Shown in pieces: positions 33,258 to 43,086 of a stretch of 54,597 nucleotides of DNA (within the stretch, counting starts at the first letter, position 1; every line of letters begins with the position of its first letter). The position numbers and the translations under genes were made by a program. The notes beneath the pieces are model-generated. The model searched no databases, was not told the origin of the DNA, and saw only the letters and a list, made by a program, of their open reading frames with translations. This DNA comes from Basidiobolus meristosporus CBS 931.73. Lineage: Eukaryota; Basidiobolomycota; Basidiobolomycetes; Basidiobolales; Basidiobolaceae. Location: contig MCFE01000600.1 of the NCBI GenBank assembly GCA_002104905.1, positions 1 to 54,597 on the forward strand. The letters are read 5' to 3'.

Positions 33258-33758
33258 ATGCACTATAAATTCGCCATCTTCTGCACTCTCTTAACGGCCA
33301 CTCTGGCATATGGTGACCACCTTCAGTCTTCTATTCCAGTTTCTGGGAGTAATGTTGTTAGTGCCGTGGCATCATCCAATACGGATTCCAGCCCATCCCT
33401 TTACGGAAGAAAGTATTTCGGGTTAGGTAATGAGGTTGAGATCACACCTGATGAAGCCCTTGGAAGCGTTACCCGCTTCGCCCGTACAAGTGAGCCATTG
33501 ACTGAGGACATCGAACCCGAAATGGGCATCTTCAACGATGAGGCTATTGATGATGATGATGATGCTGCTGATAGCGACAACAATGCTGATGAGACTGAAC
33601 TTTGGAGATATGGTCGTTTTGGAAGATTCGGCCGCTTTCGACCATACGGTCCATTCAGGAGATATGGACCGTTCCGACGATATGGTCCCTTCAGAAGATA
33701 CGGACCTTTCCGGAGATATGGGCCCTTCAGACATCATGGCAGATTTTATCGCTGGTAA
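33258..33758 (+). CDS. secreted repeat-peptide precursor with tandem YGPFRR units, 166 aa
   Basis: Signal peptide at residues 1-18 (ends ATLAYG). A ~75-residue pro-region follows, then a very acidic patch (DDDDDAADSDNNADE), then a basic aromatic C-terminus: YGRFGRFGRF followed by five tandem copies of Tyr-Gly-Pro-Phe-Arg, the first four followed by a second Arg, ending RFYRW. Arg-Arg between units is a consensus Kex2 cleavage site, so processing would release several identical short peptides, each with a Tyr-Gly-Pro-Phe core. This is the layout of fungal Kex2-processed repeat proteins, including precursors of pheromones and of ustiloxin-type cyclic peptides. No modifying enzyme is visible nearby, so an unmodified antimicrobial or wall peptide is equally possible. 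Single exon. Confidence 0.8.
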   Translation: MHYKFAIFCTLLTATLAYGDHLQSSIPVSGSNVVSAVASSNTDSSPSLYGRKYFGLGNEVEITPDEALGSVTRFARTSEPLTEDIEPEMGIFNDEAIDDDDDAADSDNNADETELWRYGRFGRFGRFRPYGPFRRYGPFRRYGPFRRYGPFRRYGPFRHHGRFYRW

Positions 33759-34362
33759 TTGAAATACTCTGTAAATGTGTGGAGATTTCAATGAATGGCA
33801 CTGGCCACTGCCTAGGAAGAACGGCTTCCAATAAATGTCATCTCTACTTAATCATTGCTTGATTTTCTATATGAATACCGGCTCTCTGAGTAGCTTAATG
33901 AGATTTCTATTCTTATCGAAGCGCAGAATGTAGTTTGCCAGTTGCCGGTACGCTCGTACCACACGATTTTGGAGTTTTCATCTAGTTCAAATAGATAGCT
34001 ATATAAGCTTGAATACTGTCTTAGGGCCGGATCACCCATTGAGCTTAGCTTAGGGGTCAACAGGAAGTATCTCGGGTGGTACTGCTACTGCAATGTATCA
34101 GCAACGAATTGTATACTCAACATCACAAGGGTCTGTGGCATCCATAAATTGAGTTTGTTAAACAAACTCGACGTACCTCACAAGGGTGTCATCAAAGGGT
34201 AGCAATAAACATTTCAACAAGTGCCATAATCAAACCGCTCACAGCATTTTGAGTGTAGTTAGTGCCTAGTAAGCCCCCCAAGGGATTCTCTTCCCAACTT
34301 CCGAATCAACTTTAGGCCTGTAATTGGTATTGCAGGGAGTTCAACTGGTTAATGTATGCTTA
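33759..34362. other. intergenic, last sequence before the first telomeric-LINE fossil
   Basis: No gene recognised. AATAAA at ~33830 may serve the repeat-peptide gene. Confidence 0.4.
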
Positions 34363-34700
34363 ATTTAGGGTTGGGGGTGACAGTCACCAATAGGTGGAAT
34401 ATTTATTCCAATAACCCACAATAAAGCCAAGTGTTACTTGGGTAGCATTTTAACAAGTGAGTAATGGGAAGGGTAATATTGTGAAAGCCTACCAGAAAGG
34501 CTGTTTGGTTCAAGATGAGTTTGGGTAGAGCTGAGTGGCACTGGAGGGATAGCCAAAAGAGATAATAGCCTACTGAAAATTACAACCAAGTTTGACAAGT
34601 ATGACTTGGAGGTAAGTGAGAATTGAGCATTGAGCTTAAGGTAGCTACTCTGCAAAGTGGAAACATATGTGGCATATGCAAGTACTAGGTCTTCAAAATA
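34363..34700 (-). mobile_element. LINE unit 1: fossil 3' fragment of a telomeric non-LTR element
   Basis: Starts (element 3' end) with TTAGGGTTGGGGG, then the shared terminal block with CACC-AATA-GGTG hairpin and ...TATTTATT...AATAAAGCCA. The minus-strand frame 34655-34434 (ending KMLPK) resembles the C-terminus of the RT protein at 50778-52922. The 5' limit is approximate. It is heavily truncated and diverged. Confidence 0.65.
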
Positions 34701-34767
34701 TTCAATATGCTGAGCAACTGCTGTATCAGGAGCTTGTCAAGTATTATTCTCCAATAAGACTGCACAT

Positions 34768-35610
34768 TGGGTTAGGGGGGAGACAGTCACCAACATGTGA
34801 AATCTTTATTACAGTGGAGACAAAGAAGCCAGTGCTACTATTGTAACTTTGATACAAGGGTGTCTAGCTGAGGGGAGTTGGTAGGTAAGTTAACAAGGAG
34901 AGATGATGGTTTCTCAGTGATCAGGACACTGTTCAGTGGGAAGGGGGGTAGCAAGAGGGGTGAGAATGATTTGTGAGCAATATTGATAAGGGGACTATGA
35001 TAAGGATTGATATTCATCATAAAGGGAGTGTGCTCCTTGAGATATTGCTGCCAAAGGTCTGTCAAGTACTTCAGGTAGGCCAGCTTGGGTTTTTCTGACT
35101 GCAGAATATAATGAGCAAACTTCTTGACATCAAGATCTCCAAGTATAGCACTCCAGCAGGAGCCAGGTGTACTGTGGTGTGTTCTCTCTTGGCCTTGATC
35201 TTTGGGTTGTTGCAGTGGTGAAGTCTGAAATATAATCTGGTTCTAAGGCAGAGAAGTCTGATATTATTGGGCATAAACCTAAAAGCATCAAGGATTGCAT
35301 GTCTGTAGGGGCATTCAGGCAGATGAGACACCAAGGAGGTAATACAGCAGACTGCAAATTTGTCAAGCTCAGTGCAGTCTCTATAAGTAAGAGAGAGAAG
35401 TGGTAAGCCAGATGCCAGGACAGGGAAGACAAACTGCCAAGTAAAAGGAGGCAGCAGGGAGCTGAAGTTGTAGGAGGAGTAACAGCTGGTGGTTTGTGGA
35501 GTGGCCATCTTGCCAGGACAATTCTCTTCTTAGGTGTGCTCTTGAGTCTAGTCCAGTAGGAAGGCAAGGAATGCCAATATTTATAGTAGAAACCTGAGCA
35601 GGTAGAGTGT
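34768..35610 (-). mobile_element. LINE unit 2: 5'-truncated, mutated copy of the RT element
   Basis: Element 3' end begins GGGTTAGGGGGGAGACAGTC, the same terminal block as unit 10. The minus strand then matches the last ~250-300 residues of the unit-10 RT protein (for example LPECPYRHAIL and TPFMMNINPYH), split across frames by frameshifts (pieces at 35065-34838, 35508-35071 and 35669-35130). Similarity stops near 35610, the 5' truncation point. It is clearly inactive. Confidence 0.9.
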
Positions 35611-35734
35611 GTGGGTACTAAATGTAGTACCAACTCTTTGCCAAGAGTTCTCCCCAGAGTCCTACCCAAAGTCCCCCAGTATCCTCCCTATGAATCCCCC
35701 ATGCATCGTCCCTCCTATTCTTGCTCTTATTGAG

Positions 35735-35990
35735 TCAGAACACTTACCATAACAGGAAGGGGATCACACCCCTATCTTATCTCACATTGTCTATTATCTA
35801 AGCCCCTCTAAGTGACATATATATATCCAATTGAACCTAGTGAGAGAACAACAAGATTTGGGTGGAATAAACATAAGTCTTCATTAACTTGCTACCTTCT
35901 ATTGGAAGCTATTCTGAACCAAGTGGTACTGACTTGACCTACAAGCTCTCCCACTCACCAAGCACAGTCAGTAATAACCCACATATTTGG
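35735..35990 (+). repeat. probable 5' LTR and leader of Ty3/gypsy relic 1
   Basis: Lies directly upstream of a gag frame, has a TATATATAT box at ~35817 and an AATAAA at ~35865. A TTTGGTACC-like primer-binding site may lie at 35986-35994. No second LTR is present in the window, so the limits are uncertain. Confidence 0.35.
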
Positions 35991-35994
35991 TACC

Positions 35995-37391
35995 ATGTCT
36001 GCAGAAATAAGCACAAGTGAGGAAATGACTACTGCAATCAAACTAAAAATGTACAAGGGAAAGAGAGCAAAAGCCCTTGAGTGGTTTAATAAGTTTGGGA
36101 GAGTTGCAGTAGATGCAGGATGAGACAGCAATAAGAAAGTAAGGGAGTTTGCAAAACATATGGAAGGGTCAGCATGGCAATGGCATTATGGGTTGGAAGA
36201 CACAGTTAAAGACAACTGGGATGCACTAGAAGAAGCATACAAGACATGCTTTCAATATGTCAAAGGATACCACTACAAAGCCCTTCTACTGTCCTTACCA
36301 AAAAAAAGCAGTGAGAGCTATGAAGCCTACACTGAACTGTTTCTCCAACAAGCTTGATGTCTCCCAAAGGACAAAATTGCCAAACAACAGCTCATGAGGT
36401 ATTACATCATGGGCTTAGTCAATGAAGTAAGACATAGGGCATCCAAAGAACAACAGGGATGTAAAACATTGCAAGAGTTGGTTGAACAAGTACAAGGGGT
36501 CATCTTGCTACGGGGGCTACCCTATAGTGATACAAGTTATTGAAGGACAGGGATCCCCCATTAGAAAGGAAAAATTGCCTCCCCAAAAGACCATGAGTTG
36601 GAGGAATTATGGCAAAAGGTCCAAGAATTCTTGATCAACAAAGTCCTAGAAGTCCCCAAAGAAGGTGATAAACTCTGGGAAGCTGTTGTAGATCTAAAGG
36701 CCCAGGTGCAAGCCCTGAATCAACAGATGGAACAACTGCAACAACAGTATCTGTGTTATGTATGTGGAGAAGTAGGCCACCAGGCCCACAAATGTGAAAA
36801 ATGGTATAGACAAGAACCCATACCAGACACAAAAGAGGAGAAGGCATCAGAAGACAGAGTCCCTTGCCAGGAGGCCAACACAACTCAGTCAATCTAAACC
36901 CTCTAGTCAGAACAGTCAACATGTGGAAAAATAAGCGTCAATATGATGCTTCTAGAGAGGATGCAAAAGAGCCTGTAGTAGAGGTTCTATCAAAAGGAAA
37001 AAATGCGGAATTAGGTGAAGAAGTATGGAATGAGCCTTAGGAAGAAATGTTGAAGCAAACAAAGAACACCAGTAAGTCTTCCCACAGCCTATTCCCCATA
37101 ATGAAGGTACTAGAGCAAACCAAGGCAACCCTCCCAATGAACAATATACTGAGACTTGCCCCAACTCTAGTCATGGAGCTGATAGAGGGATTGAAGAAGA
37201 TAACAACCCTTCATGTCAACCAGACAGTCCTACAAAAACCAAACAAGGGTACATATGTAAAGGTAATTATAGGGAATACAGAGATTCTTGCCCTTATTGA
37301 CACAGGATCCTCTATATTGATCCAATCAGAGTCATTAGCAAAATATCTAAAGTTAGATATAGTCCCCAACAACACCATTCAAGTATGGTAG
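35995..37391 (+). pseudogene. Ty3/gypsy relic 1: broken gag and protease
   Basis: The gag frame from ATG 35995 runs to a natural-looking TAA at 36895 but contains four in-frame stops (TGA 36121, TGA 36355, TGA 36541, TAG 36562). It has a capsid-like helical region and one CCHC zinc knuckle (CYVCGEVGHQAHKC). In another frame, 37047-37391 encodes an aspartic protease start (IIGNTEILALIDTGSS, catalytic DTG). RT, RNase H and integrase are absent; homology stops at ~37391. Every premature stop can come from one C-to-T or G-to-A change. Confidence 0.88.
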
Positions 37392-38187
37392 TATTGCCCT
37401 AATTGCCCTAATTGCTCTATTTGCTCAATTGTCTTGACTTGGGCAATATGCTTGCTTTTATCCTGAGGATTGTAGAAAAGGTACATGGCTCACAGAGATT
37501 TGTCAGAGATGATGAAATCAGAATGTAATTAAGCTGCACACCAACTCTATCATCTGACTTTGGCACTGTAATCATGTTGCTATGCAATATTACTGTTGAT
37601 CACGTGTTGAACAAAAATATCAGCCATATCAATAGTACGTGTTCATTCATGCGGGCTGCCATACATGATTCATCTATAGCTCACATTGCATTGCTAACAG
37701 GACAGACCTCTAGGGTCTGAGGTATGTGGTCTTCTCAAACCCAAGGATCTTGCCATCAAGTGTGTTCAAGCGTGCATTGTGTAAATAGAAAGCTTAGAGT
37801 ATGCATATAAGCAATATTCAATGCACTAGGCATACAGCCAAAGTAAAGGTGGATATAGAATAGCATTTTCAAGGCATGCTCAACATCGGGAAATGAATAG
37901 AACATAACTACGGTGTAGATGTCAACCGCACTTGGGGTCAGATGCTGCATTCTCATTCATTGCTTTTGATTATTGCACTTGGTGGCCTCAATCATACATT
38001 ATGTATCAGTCCGATCCGATCAGACAAACTGCTGCGTAAACGATGACAAAGATGGGATATTTCCAACGTTATCTCGATCTGCACCATGCGAATCGATCGC
38101 CTCCTGTCGTTACCATGATGCTATTAGCTGAAACTAAACACGCAATGCTGGTCGCCATTCATGATGTCACTGGAAACATAGGTCGAG
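37392..38187. other. intergenic, start of the Con-6 tandem repeat unit
   Basis: Contains upstream DNA that recurs before other Con-6 copies (for example CAGACAAACTGCTGCGTAAACG at ~38021 and ~39707). No further gene seen. Confidence 0.5.
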
Positions 38188-38194
38188 TATTTAA
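38188..38194 (+). promoter_or_regulatory. TATA-like box, Con-6 copy 1
   Basis: TATTTAA 62 nt before ATG 38250; the other copies have TATATAA at the equivalent place, so this one is slightly mutated. Confidence 0.5.
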
Positions 38195-38249
38195 CTGCAC
38201 CAGAGGCTCCTTCTTCCACATATCATTTCTCGAATAACTCAAAAGCACC

Positions 38250-38435
38250 ATGGAATACGAAGGAAAGAACCCAGGAAACGTTGAAGGAGGACTCAAGGCC
38301 GCCGCTCACAATCCCAACGTCTCAGCCGAGAAGCATCAAGAATCGCTAGAGAAGGCATCGCAGATCCATGAGGAGCGTACTGGCAAACCACTGGAAGGGC
38401 AAACCATCGAAAAGGAATCCAAGGATTCAAAATAA
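38250..38435 (+). CDS. Con-6 family protein copy 1, 61 aa
   Basis: Conidiation-specific protein 6 domain: NPGNVEGGLKAAAHNPNVSA matches the family core NPGNVxGGxKAxxxNPNVSxEA. Con-6 proteins are small, hydrophilic, cytosolic proteins abundant in spores and stress; their molecular action is unknown. Ascomycete Con-6 usually carries two tandem domains, whereas this has one, followed by a Glu/Lys-rich helix (EKASQIHEE) and a short tail ending KESKDSK. No intron. First of five tandem copies; 0.9-1.0 kb spacing and shared promoter and 3' flanks show that the unit was duplicated with its regulatory DNA. Confidence 0.88.
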   Translation: MEYEGKNPGNVEGGLKAAAHNPNVSAEKHQESLEKASQIHEERTGKPLEGQTIEKESKDSK

Positions 38436-39120
38436 AGAACAGACACACTTTACTGTGTACTTTGAAATCTCGGTTACCATGACCAAGGCCGTATATAAAA
38501 TTGTGATAAAAGTGGAGTGTTGTCTATTGCCGCTCCAGCTGACTTTACTAGATGAATCTATTTATCGATCGAGTACCAGTTGGATCTGATATTCTGGAAA
38601 CATAAATGTTCATTAGTTTGCTCGATTCCTCGATAATGTAATAGTTGCAACTTGACCGGGATTTTATCGAACTTCGTGACATCACCATAGAATGCCCTAC
38701 AATAGGGAATGTTCACTCAGTACCTCCAAACATGAATCTAGTCCGATGATGAGCAGTATTGTACACAGCAGGGGTTGTGGTTTTGAAATACCGTTAAGTA
38801 CATCCAGTGCATATTTAGGCCGATATATAGTGTTGCCGCGAGTTGCTTTATATTAGCTTGAAGAAATGGATAGAGCGGTCGTTTCCGTGATTGGGGCCAA
38901 GGGTCGCATTCTTATACATCGATCTCCTCGATGGGCGCTTCAATCATACAGTGTCTATCAACCAAATCCAATCGCCCGAGCTTCAATGTAAACAATGCCA
39001 GCGTTTTCCCGATCTACGCGTTGAACATCGATCATCTGAAGTCGATAGTATAACGCCATTAAATGAAACTTGACTCGAAGAGCTCACCATTCATGATGTC
39101 ACTGTGGACGTATAGGTCAA

Positions 39121-39127
39121 GTATATA
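39121..39127 (+). promoter_or_regulatory. TATA box, Con-6 copy 2
   Basis: GTATATAAGC about 60 nt before ATG 39184, followed by the shared CTTCTTCCA leader motif. Confidence 0.6.
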
Positions 39128-39183
39128 AGCTCCCATAAGGTTTCTTCTTCCATAGAAGATCTATCTGGCAACACAGAAACACC

Positions 39184-39369
39184 ATGGAGTACGAAGGAAA
39201 GAACCCCGGAAACGTTGAAGGAGGATTCAAGGCTGCCGCTCACAATCCCAACGTCTCAGCCGAGAAGCAACAAGAATCACTAGAGAAGGCGTCCCAGATC
39301 CACGAGGAGCGTACTGGCAAACCACTGGAAGGGCAGACCATTGAAAAGGAATCCAAGGATTCAAAATAA
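39184..39369 (+). CDS. Con-6 family protein copy 2, 61 aa
   Basis: Nearly identical to copy 1 (differences such as GGF for GGL and KQQ for KHQ), so duplication is recent or the copies are homogenised. Same single Con-6 domain and KESKDSK tail. Confidence 0.88.
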   Translation: MEYEGKNPGNVEGGFKAAAHNPNVSAEKQQESLEKASQIHEERTGKPLEGQTIEKESKDSK

Positions 39370-39854
39370 AAACATTGCCCGTTTTAACGTGTGCGCTGAT
39401 TAGTGATGTTAGTCTTGCTATTATATGAAAATCAACTGCATGATGAATTTGTAGGCGCTGGTTCATGGAGGCTGCTTTACCCGATTCATCTGTAGGTCAA
39501 CTCACATTTGTAGCGGGTCAGGCATTTAGATTTCGAGATTTGAAGTCCTCCTATACCTTGGGATCTCATTATTAAGTGTGTCCGAGCGAGGATCCAAGCT
39601 CAAAGATGCGAAATGAAGCGGAGGAAACACTGGATAATGTACCGTTAGTGCATAGATATCAACAGTACTTAATTCACTTATCAGCCTCGATCATACATCG
39701 TGTATCAGACAAACTGCTGCGTAAACGGTCGAATATGCCAAAGCAATGCTGATCTGTAGATATCGATCACCTCAGACAGATAGCATAATGGCATTGACTG
39801 AAGCTAGTCATGAAGCGCTCATTATGCATGATGTCACTGAGAAAATAGGTTGAG

Positions 39855-39861
39855 TATATAA
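39855..39861 (+). promoter_or_regulatory. TATA box, Con-6 copy 3
   Basis: TATATAA 62 nt before ATG 39917; the leader between them is almost identical to that of copy 1. Confidence 0.6.
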
Positions 39862-39916
39862 GCGCACCAGAGGCTCCTTCTCCCACATATCATTTCTCAA
39901 ATAACCCAAAAGCACC

Positions 39917-40093
39917 ATGGAATACGAAGGAAAGAACCCAGGAAACGTTGAAGGAGGACTCAAGGCCGCCGCTCACAATCCCAACGTCTCAGCCGAGAAG
40001 CAACAAGAATCACTAGAGAAGGCATCGCAGATCCATGAGGAGCGTACTGGCAAACCACTGGAAGGGCAAACCATTGAAAAGGAATCAAAATAA
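39917..40093 (+). CDS. Con-6 family protein copy 3, 58 aa
   Basis: Same protein as copy 1 but ending KESK-stop: a 9-nt in-frame loss removes three residues of the tail. At 58 codons it falls below common ORF length cut-offs and is easily missed. Coding sequence and promoter are otherwise intact. Confidence 0.85.
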   Translation: MEYEGKNPGNVEGGLKAAAHNPNVSAEKQQESLEKASQIHEERTGKPLEGQTIEKESK

Positions 40094-40222
40094 AATTCGG
40101 GCACATTATCAAGTGTACCTTGAAACTTTGGTTATCGTGTTACTTCTGTGGTATACATAACTACGTGTATACTTCACATGTTCGAACGTACATTTGGAGT
40201 CTGGTGGGTCATAAACACAATG

Positions 40223-40325
40223 GACTTGTTCCATCATGATCACAGTGCCAGATTAGGATCAAAATCAAAAACTTAACATATTGATAACAAAATAAACTGC
40301 ACTTTCTGGCACAATGGAACAAGTC
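40223..40325. repeat. short imperfect inverted repeat
   Basis: Arm GACTTGTTCCAT...GTGCCAGA at 40223-40253 is matched in reverse complement by TCTGGCAC...ATGGAACAAGTC at 40305-40325, around a ~50-bp AT-rich loop. The second arm lacks about 9-10 bases. Could be a MITE-like scar. Confidence 0.65.
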
Positions 40326-40726
40326 TAATGCAGATGCTCATGCAACCTTGGAAAGTGAGGGCTTCGGTAGTGTATTCCCTTGGCATATATGTATCAATGT
40401 GACTTGGGTATCACCGATGGGAGTTCATGCAAATCTAATTAAGCAGAGCCATGTGTGAAATACTGGATTAGCCACTATCCTATATGAGACTTGCGCGTCA
40501 TCAATAGAGCCTAGCTAACTTGGCATAGTCATCTCATCGATCATGACACTTATTGACCTTGATCATTGATTATGTACTTGGCATAATCTTCTCATCGATC
40601 GTGTATTTATTAATTCTAATATCCCGCAGTCATCGCGATCTATATGGTATAGATCGATCGTCAGAAATGTCGTCGACAATGACCAGACACTGGTGCCATA
40701 CGGGGTAAGGCTCGCGTATATAAGCC

Positions 40727-40733
40727 AGTTAAA
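40727..40733 (+). promoter_or_regulatory. TATA box, Con-6 copy 4
   Basis: TATATAA 52 nt before ATG 40779, then the CTTCTTCCACAGATCATTTC leader shared with copies 1 and 3. Confidence 0.6.
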
Positions 40734-40778
40734 GGTGCCTTCTTCCACAGATCATTTCTCTAATAACTCGAGAGCACC

Positions 40779-40964
40779 ATGGAATACGAAGGAAAGAACC
40801 CCGGAAACGTTGAAGGAGGATTTAAGGCTGCCGCTCGCAATCCCAACGTCTCAGCCGAGAAGCAACAGGAGTCACTAGAGAAGGCGTCCAAGATCCATGA
40901 AGAGCGTACAGGCGAGCCATTAAAGGATCAAACTATACAGAAGGAATCCAAGGATTCAAAATAA
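40779..40964 (+). CDS. Con-6 family protein copy 4, 61 aa
   Basis: Intact but the most diverged full-length copy: HEERTGEPLKDQTIQKESKDSK replaces HEERTGKPLEGQTIEKES... The Con-6 core is unchanged apart from AAARNPNVSA. Preserved length under divergence suggests it is still functional. Confidence 0.87.
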   Translation: MEYEGKNPGNVEGGFKAAARNPNVSAEKQQESLEKASKIHEERTGEPLKDQTIQKESKDSK

Positions 40965-41312
40965 AGACTAACGCGTATGCTGATTAACGATGCTAACTTT
41001 GCCATTGTATGGAGTCCAACTATTTTGTGGATTTGCGCTTGTTCATTCATGCAGACCTTACCTAACTCGTCCTTAGTCCACCTAGTAATTGTAACATGAG
41101 AGACTTTCGAGAATTCGAGATTGGTGGCCCTCCTAGATCTCAGTATCTCATCATGAAGCGTGTCCAAGCAAGAACCCAAGCACAAAATGAATATGAATAT
41201 CTTGCAAGTAAACAGAATCATCATGTTGAAAAATATCATATACACATGCAGTAAAGCTTCAGATGTATAAGAAATGAAGAGGAAGAAAAGGTGACTACTG
41301 TGCTAATATGCC

Positions 41313-41560
41313 ACGATCAAACATCGTATTTCAGTCAAATCCGGTCAGGTACAACACTGCGCACCCAAAGCTATCCCGATCTACGCTGTCTATATCGATC
41401 GTGTCACAGTTGCCGCGATCTTTATAGCATAGGTCGTTGGCCAACACAGACACTGATGCTGTACGGAGTTGGGCTCGTGTTTATAAGCTTGTCAAAGACA
41501 CACTATTGAGTGTACCTTAAAATCCCGTTACTATATCATTCATGTCAAAGCAAAAGATGT
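41313..41560 (+). repeat. Con-6 unit scar: promoter and 3'UTR without the gene
   Basis: The usual upstream DNA and a TTATAA box (41481-41486) lead directly into ACACACTATTGAGTGTACCTT, which corresponds to the 3' untranslated region of copy 1 (ACACACTTTACTGTGTACTT). The coding part has been deleted. Confidence 0.65.
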
Positions 41561-41740
41561 GCTTTTGTCCGCAAATGAAATGGGAGCCTTAATCAAGTAG
41601 AGAGCAATAAAATACCAAAGTCACTTGCTTAATATGTAACCAAGGGGTTCTAGGGACATGGGATATTAAACTACGAGTATCCTCCACTTGTTTGACTACA
41701 CGAACTAAGAACAGTAATACCGTAGGGGGTATGGTTTGTG

Positions 41741-41747
41741 TATATAA
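41741..41747 (+). promoter_or_regulatory. TATA box, Con-6 copy 5
   Basis: TATATAA 61 nt before ATG 41802, with the shared leader. Confidence 0.55.
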
Positions 41748-41801
41748 GCCAGCCAAAGTCTCCTTCTTCCACATAACGTTTTTCGAATAATCAAAAGCAC
41801 C

Positions 41802-42029
41802 ATGGAATATGAAGGAAATAACCCCAGAAACGTCGAAGATAAACTCAAGGCTGCCGCTCACAATCCCAATGTCTCAGCCGAGAAGCATCAAGAGTCACTA
41901 GAGAAGGCTTCCCAGATCCATGAAGAGGCGAACCGTTGGAAGGGCACACTATCCAAAAGGAATTTAACAATTCAAAATAAAGATTGTGCACGCACTCTTG
42001 TGTGTATAGAAAATTTCAACTCCCCATAG
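41802..42029 (+). pseudogene. Con-6 copy 5, frameshifted
   Basis: The Con-6 core is intact (NPRNVEDKLKAAAHNPNVSA), but a small deletion after HEE shifts the frame. The conserved tail is lost and translation runs on to 75 residues through the old 3' flank. The core carries extra substitutions (GGxK to DKLK). The Con-6 domain itself might still be made, but the gene appears to be degenerating. Confidence 0.8.
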
Positions 42030-43036
42030 TGTAGCAAAAAGCAATCATTCATTTGGAGTTGGAGGTCGCCGATAGGTTTCACGTCAAACAAGTTGTGATA
42101 AATGTGACCCAGTTCGTGGGATGATGGTATTGAGAAACATAGCCAAAGTACTCTAGAGCTATTTAATGTTTATTGACGTTCAGAATATTTATTGACATTC
42201 AGAATACCTTTTAATAACGGGTACGTACATCGAGGGTCCAAGGCTTACAGAGCACCACTACTCCTCACCCTTTCTGCCTGCATATCAAACATTAGTGAAG
42301 TTGGGAATAATGAACGTGGGTTTGCTCTGGCAAAGATTGGGTGGAATTATGGCGAAATCAGAGGATATTTCAATTTCGAGTGATAAGATTGGATCATCAA
42401 ATGGGATTTTGATCGAAAGGGACTTGACCCTAATCCGGATGCGCGTATCAATCAATTATATGCTGTAAGGTTGCGATTTCCTTCGATGGTTCCTTTATTG
42501 GGTAAAGTGTTCGAGCCGATCATATATTCCTGAGAGCGCCCTGACCGAGTATGGTCGTTTTTACCGAATTCTGCCCAAGGAGCATCGACATGATGGGATC
42601 AAGCACAGGTGTTCAAATCATACGGGTAGCCTTGTTGTGAATATTTGCTGGTGTTTGGCTCGATTACTGCTATGTATTCTAGCAAGGATAAAGAAGGCAA
42701 TGAACCCCTCAATTCTTGAATTTCTGTTTCTATATTCGGTGTTGAGCATGTGAATCGTCAATGACTCGCTTACAATCAGATTAAGTGCATTAGAAGATGG
42801 CTGATATGGCTGTGTTGATGTGATCGGGTCATCCATGCGTCAAATAGAGAGCTCTCCAGATTGCCCATCCCGAATAAATACAAGCGCCCTATCCAAACAT
42901 TGACCTTTTATCCGGGGCTTGATCCAGGGCACATATACTAGTCATCTTGGGAAGTGCACCATCATTCACAATTTCCAGGGCCGTCATTGAGCAGTTGATT
43001 ACTAATTCTTTGTATTGGACTGGAAGCTTGGATAGA
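42030..43036. other. intergenic with possible coding relics and a 19-bp duplication
   Basis: A 19-bp direct duplication (TTTATTGACGTTCAGAATA and a one-mismatch copy) lies at 42169-42206. Around 42290-42460 and 42530-42620 interrupted frames (for example GWNYGEIRGYFNFE, then stops) look like a dead secreted-protein gene that I cannot identify. Confidence 0.4.
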
Positions 43037-43042
43037 TATAAA
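43037..43042 (+). promoter_or_regulatory. TATA box of the MBL-fold gene
   Basis: TATAAA 50 nt before ATG 43087. Confidence 0.6.
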
Positions 43043-43086
43043 GAACGGAAGGAAGGAAGCATCAGACATCCAGCTCAGTATTCATA

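Noticed and set aside
33423-33791. Minus-strand Ser-rich frames opposite the YGPFRR gene
   Set aside because: They are a mirror of the repetitive coding strand; the plus frame has the signal peptide and TATA box.
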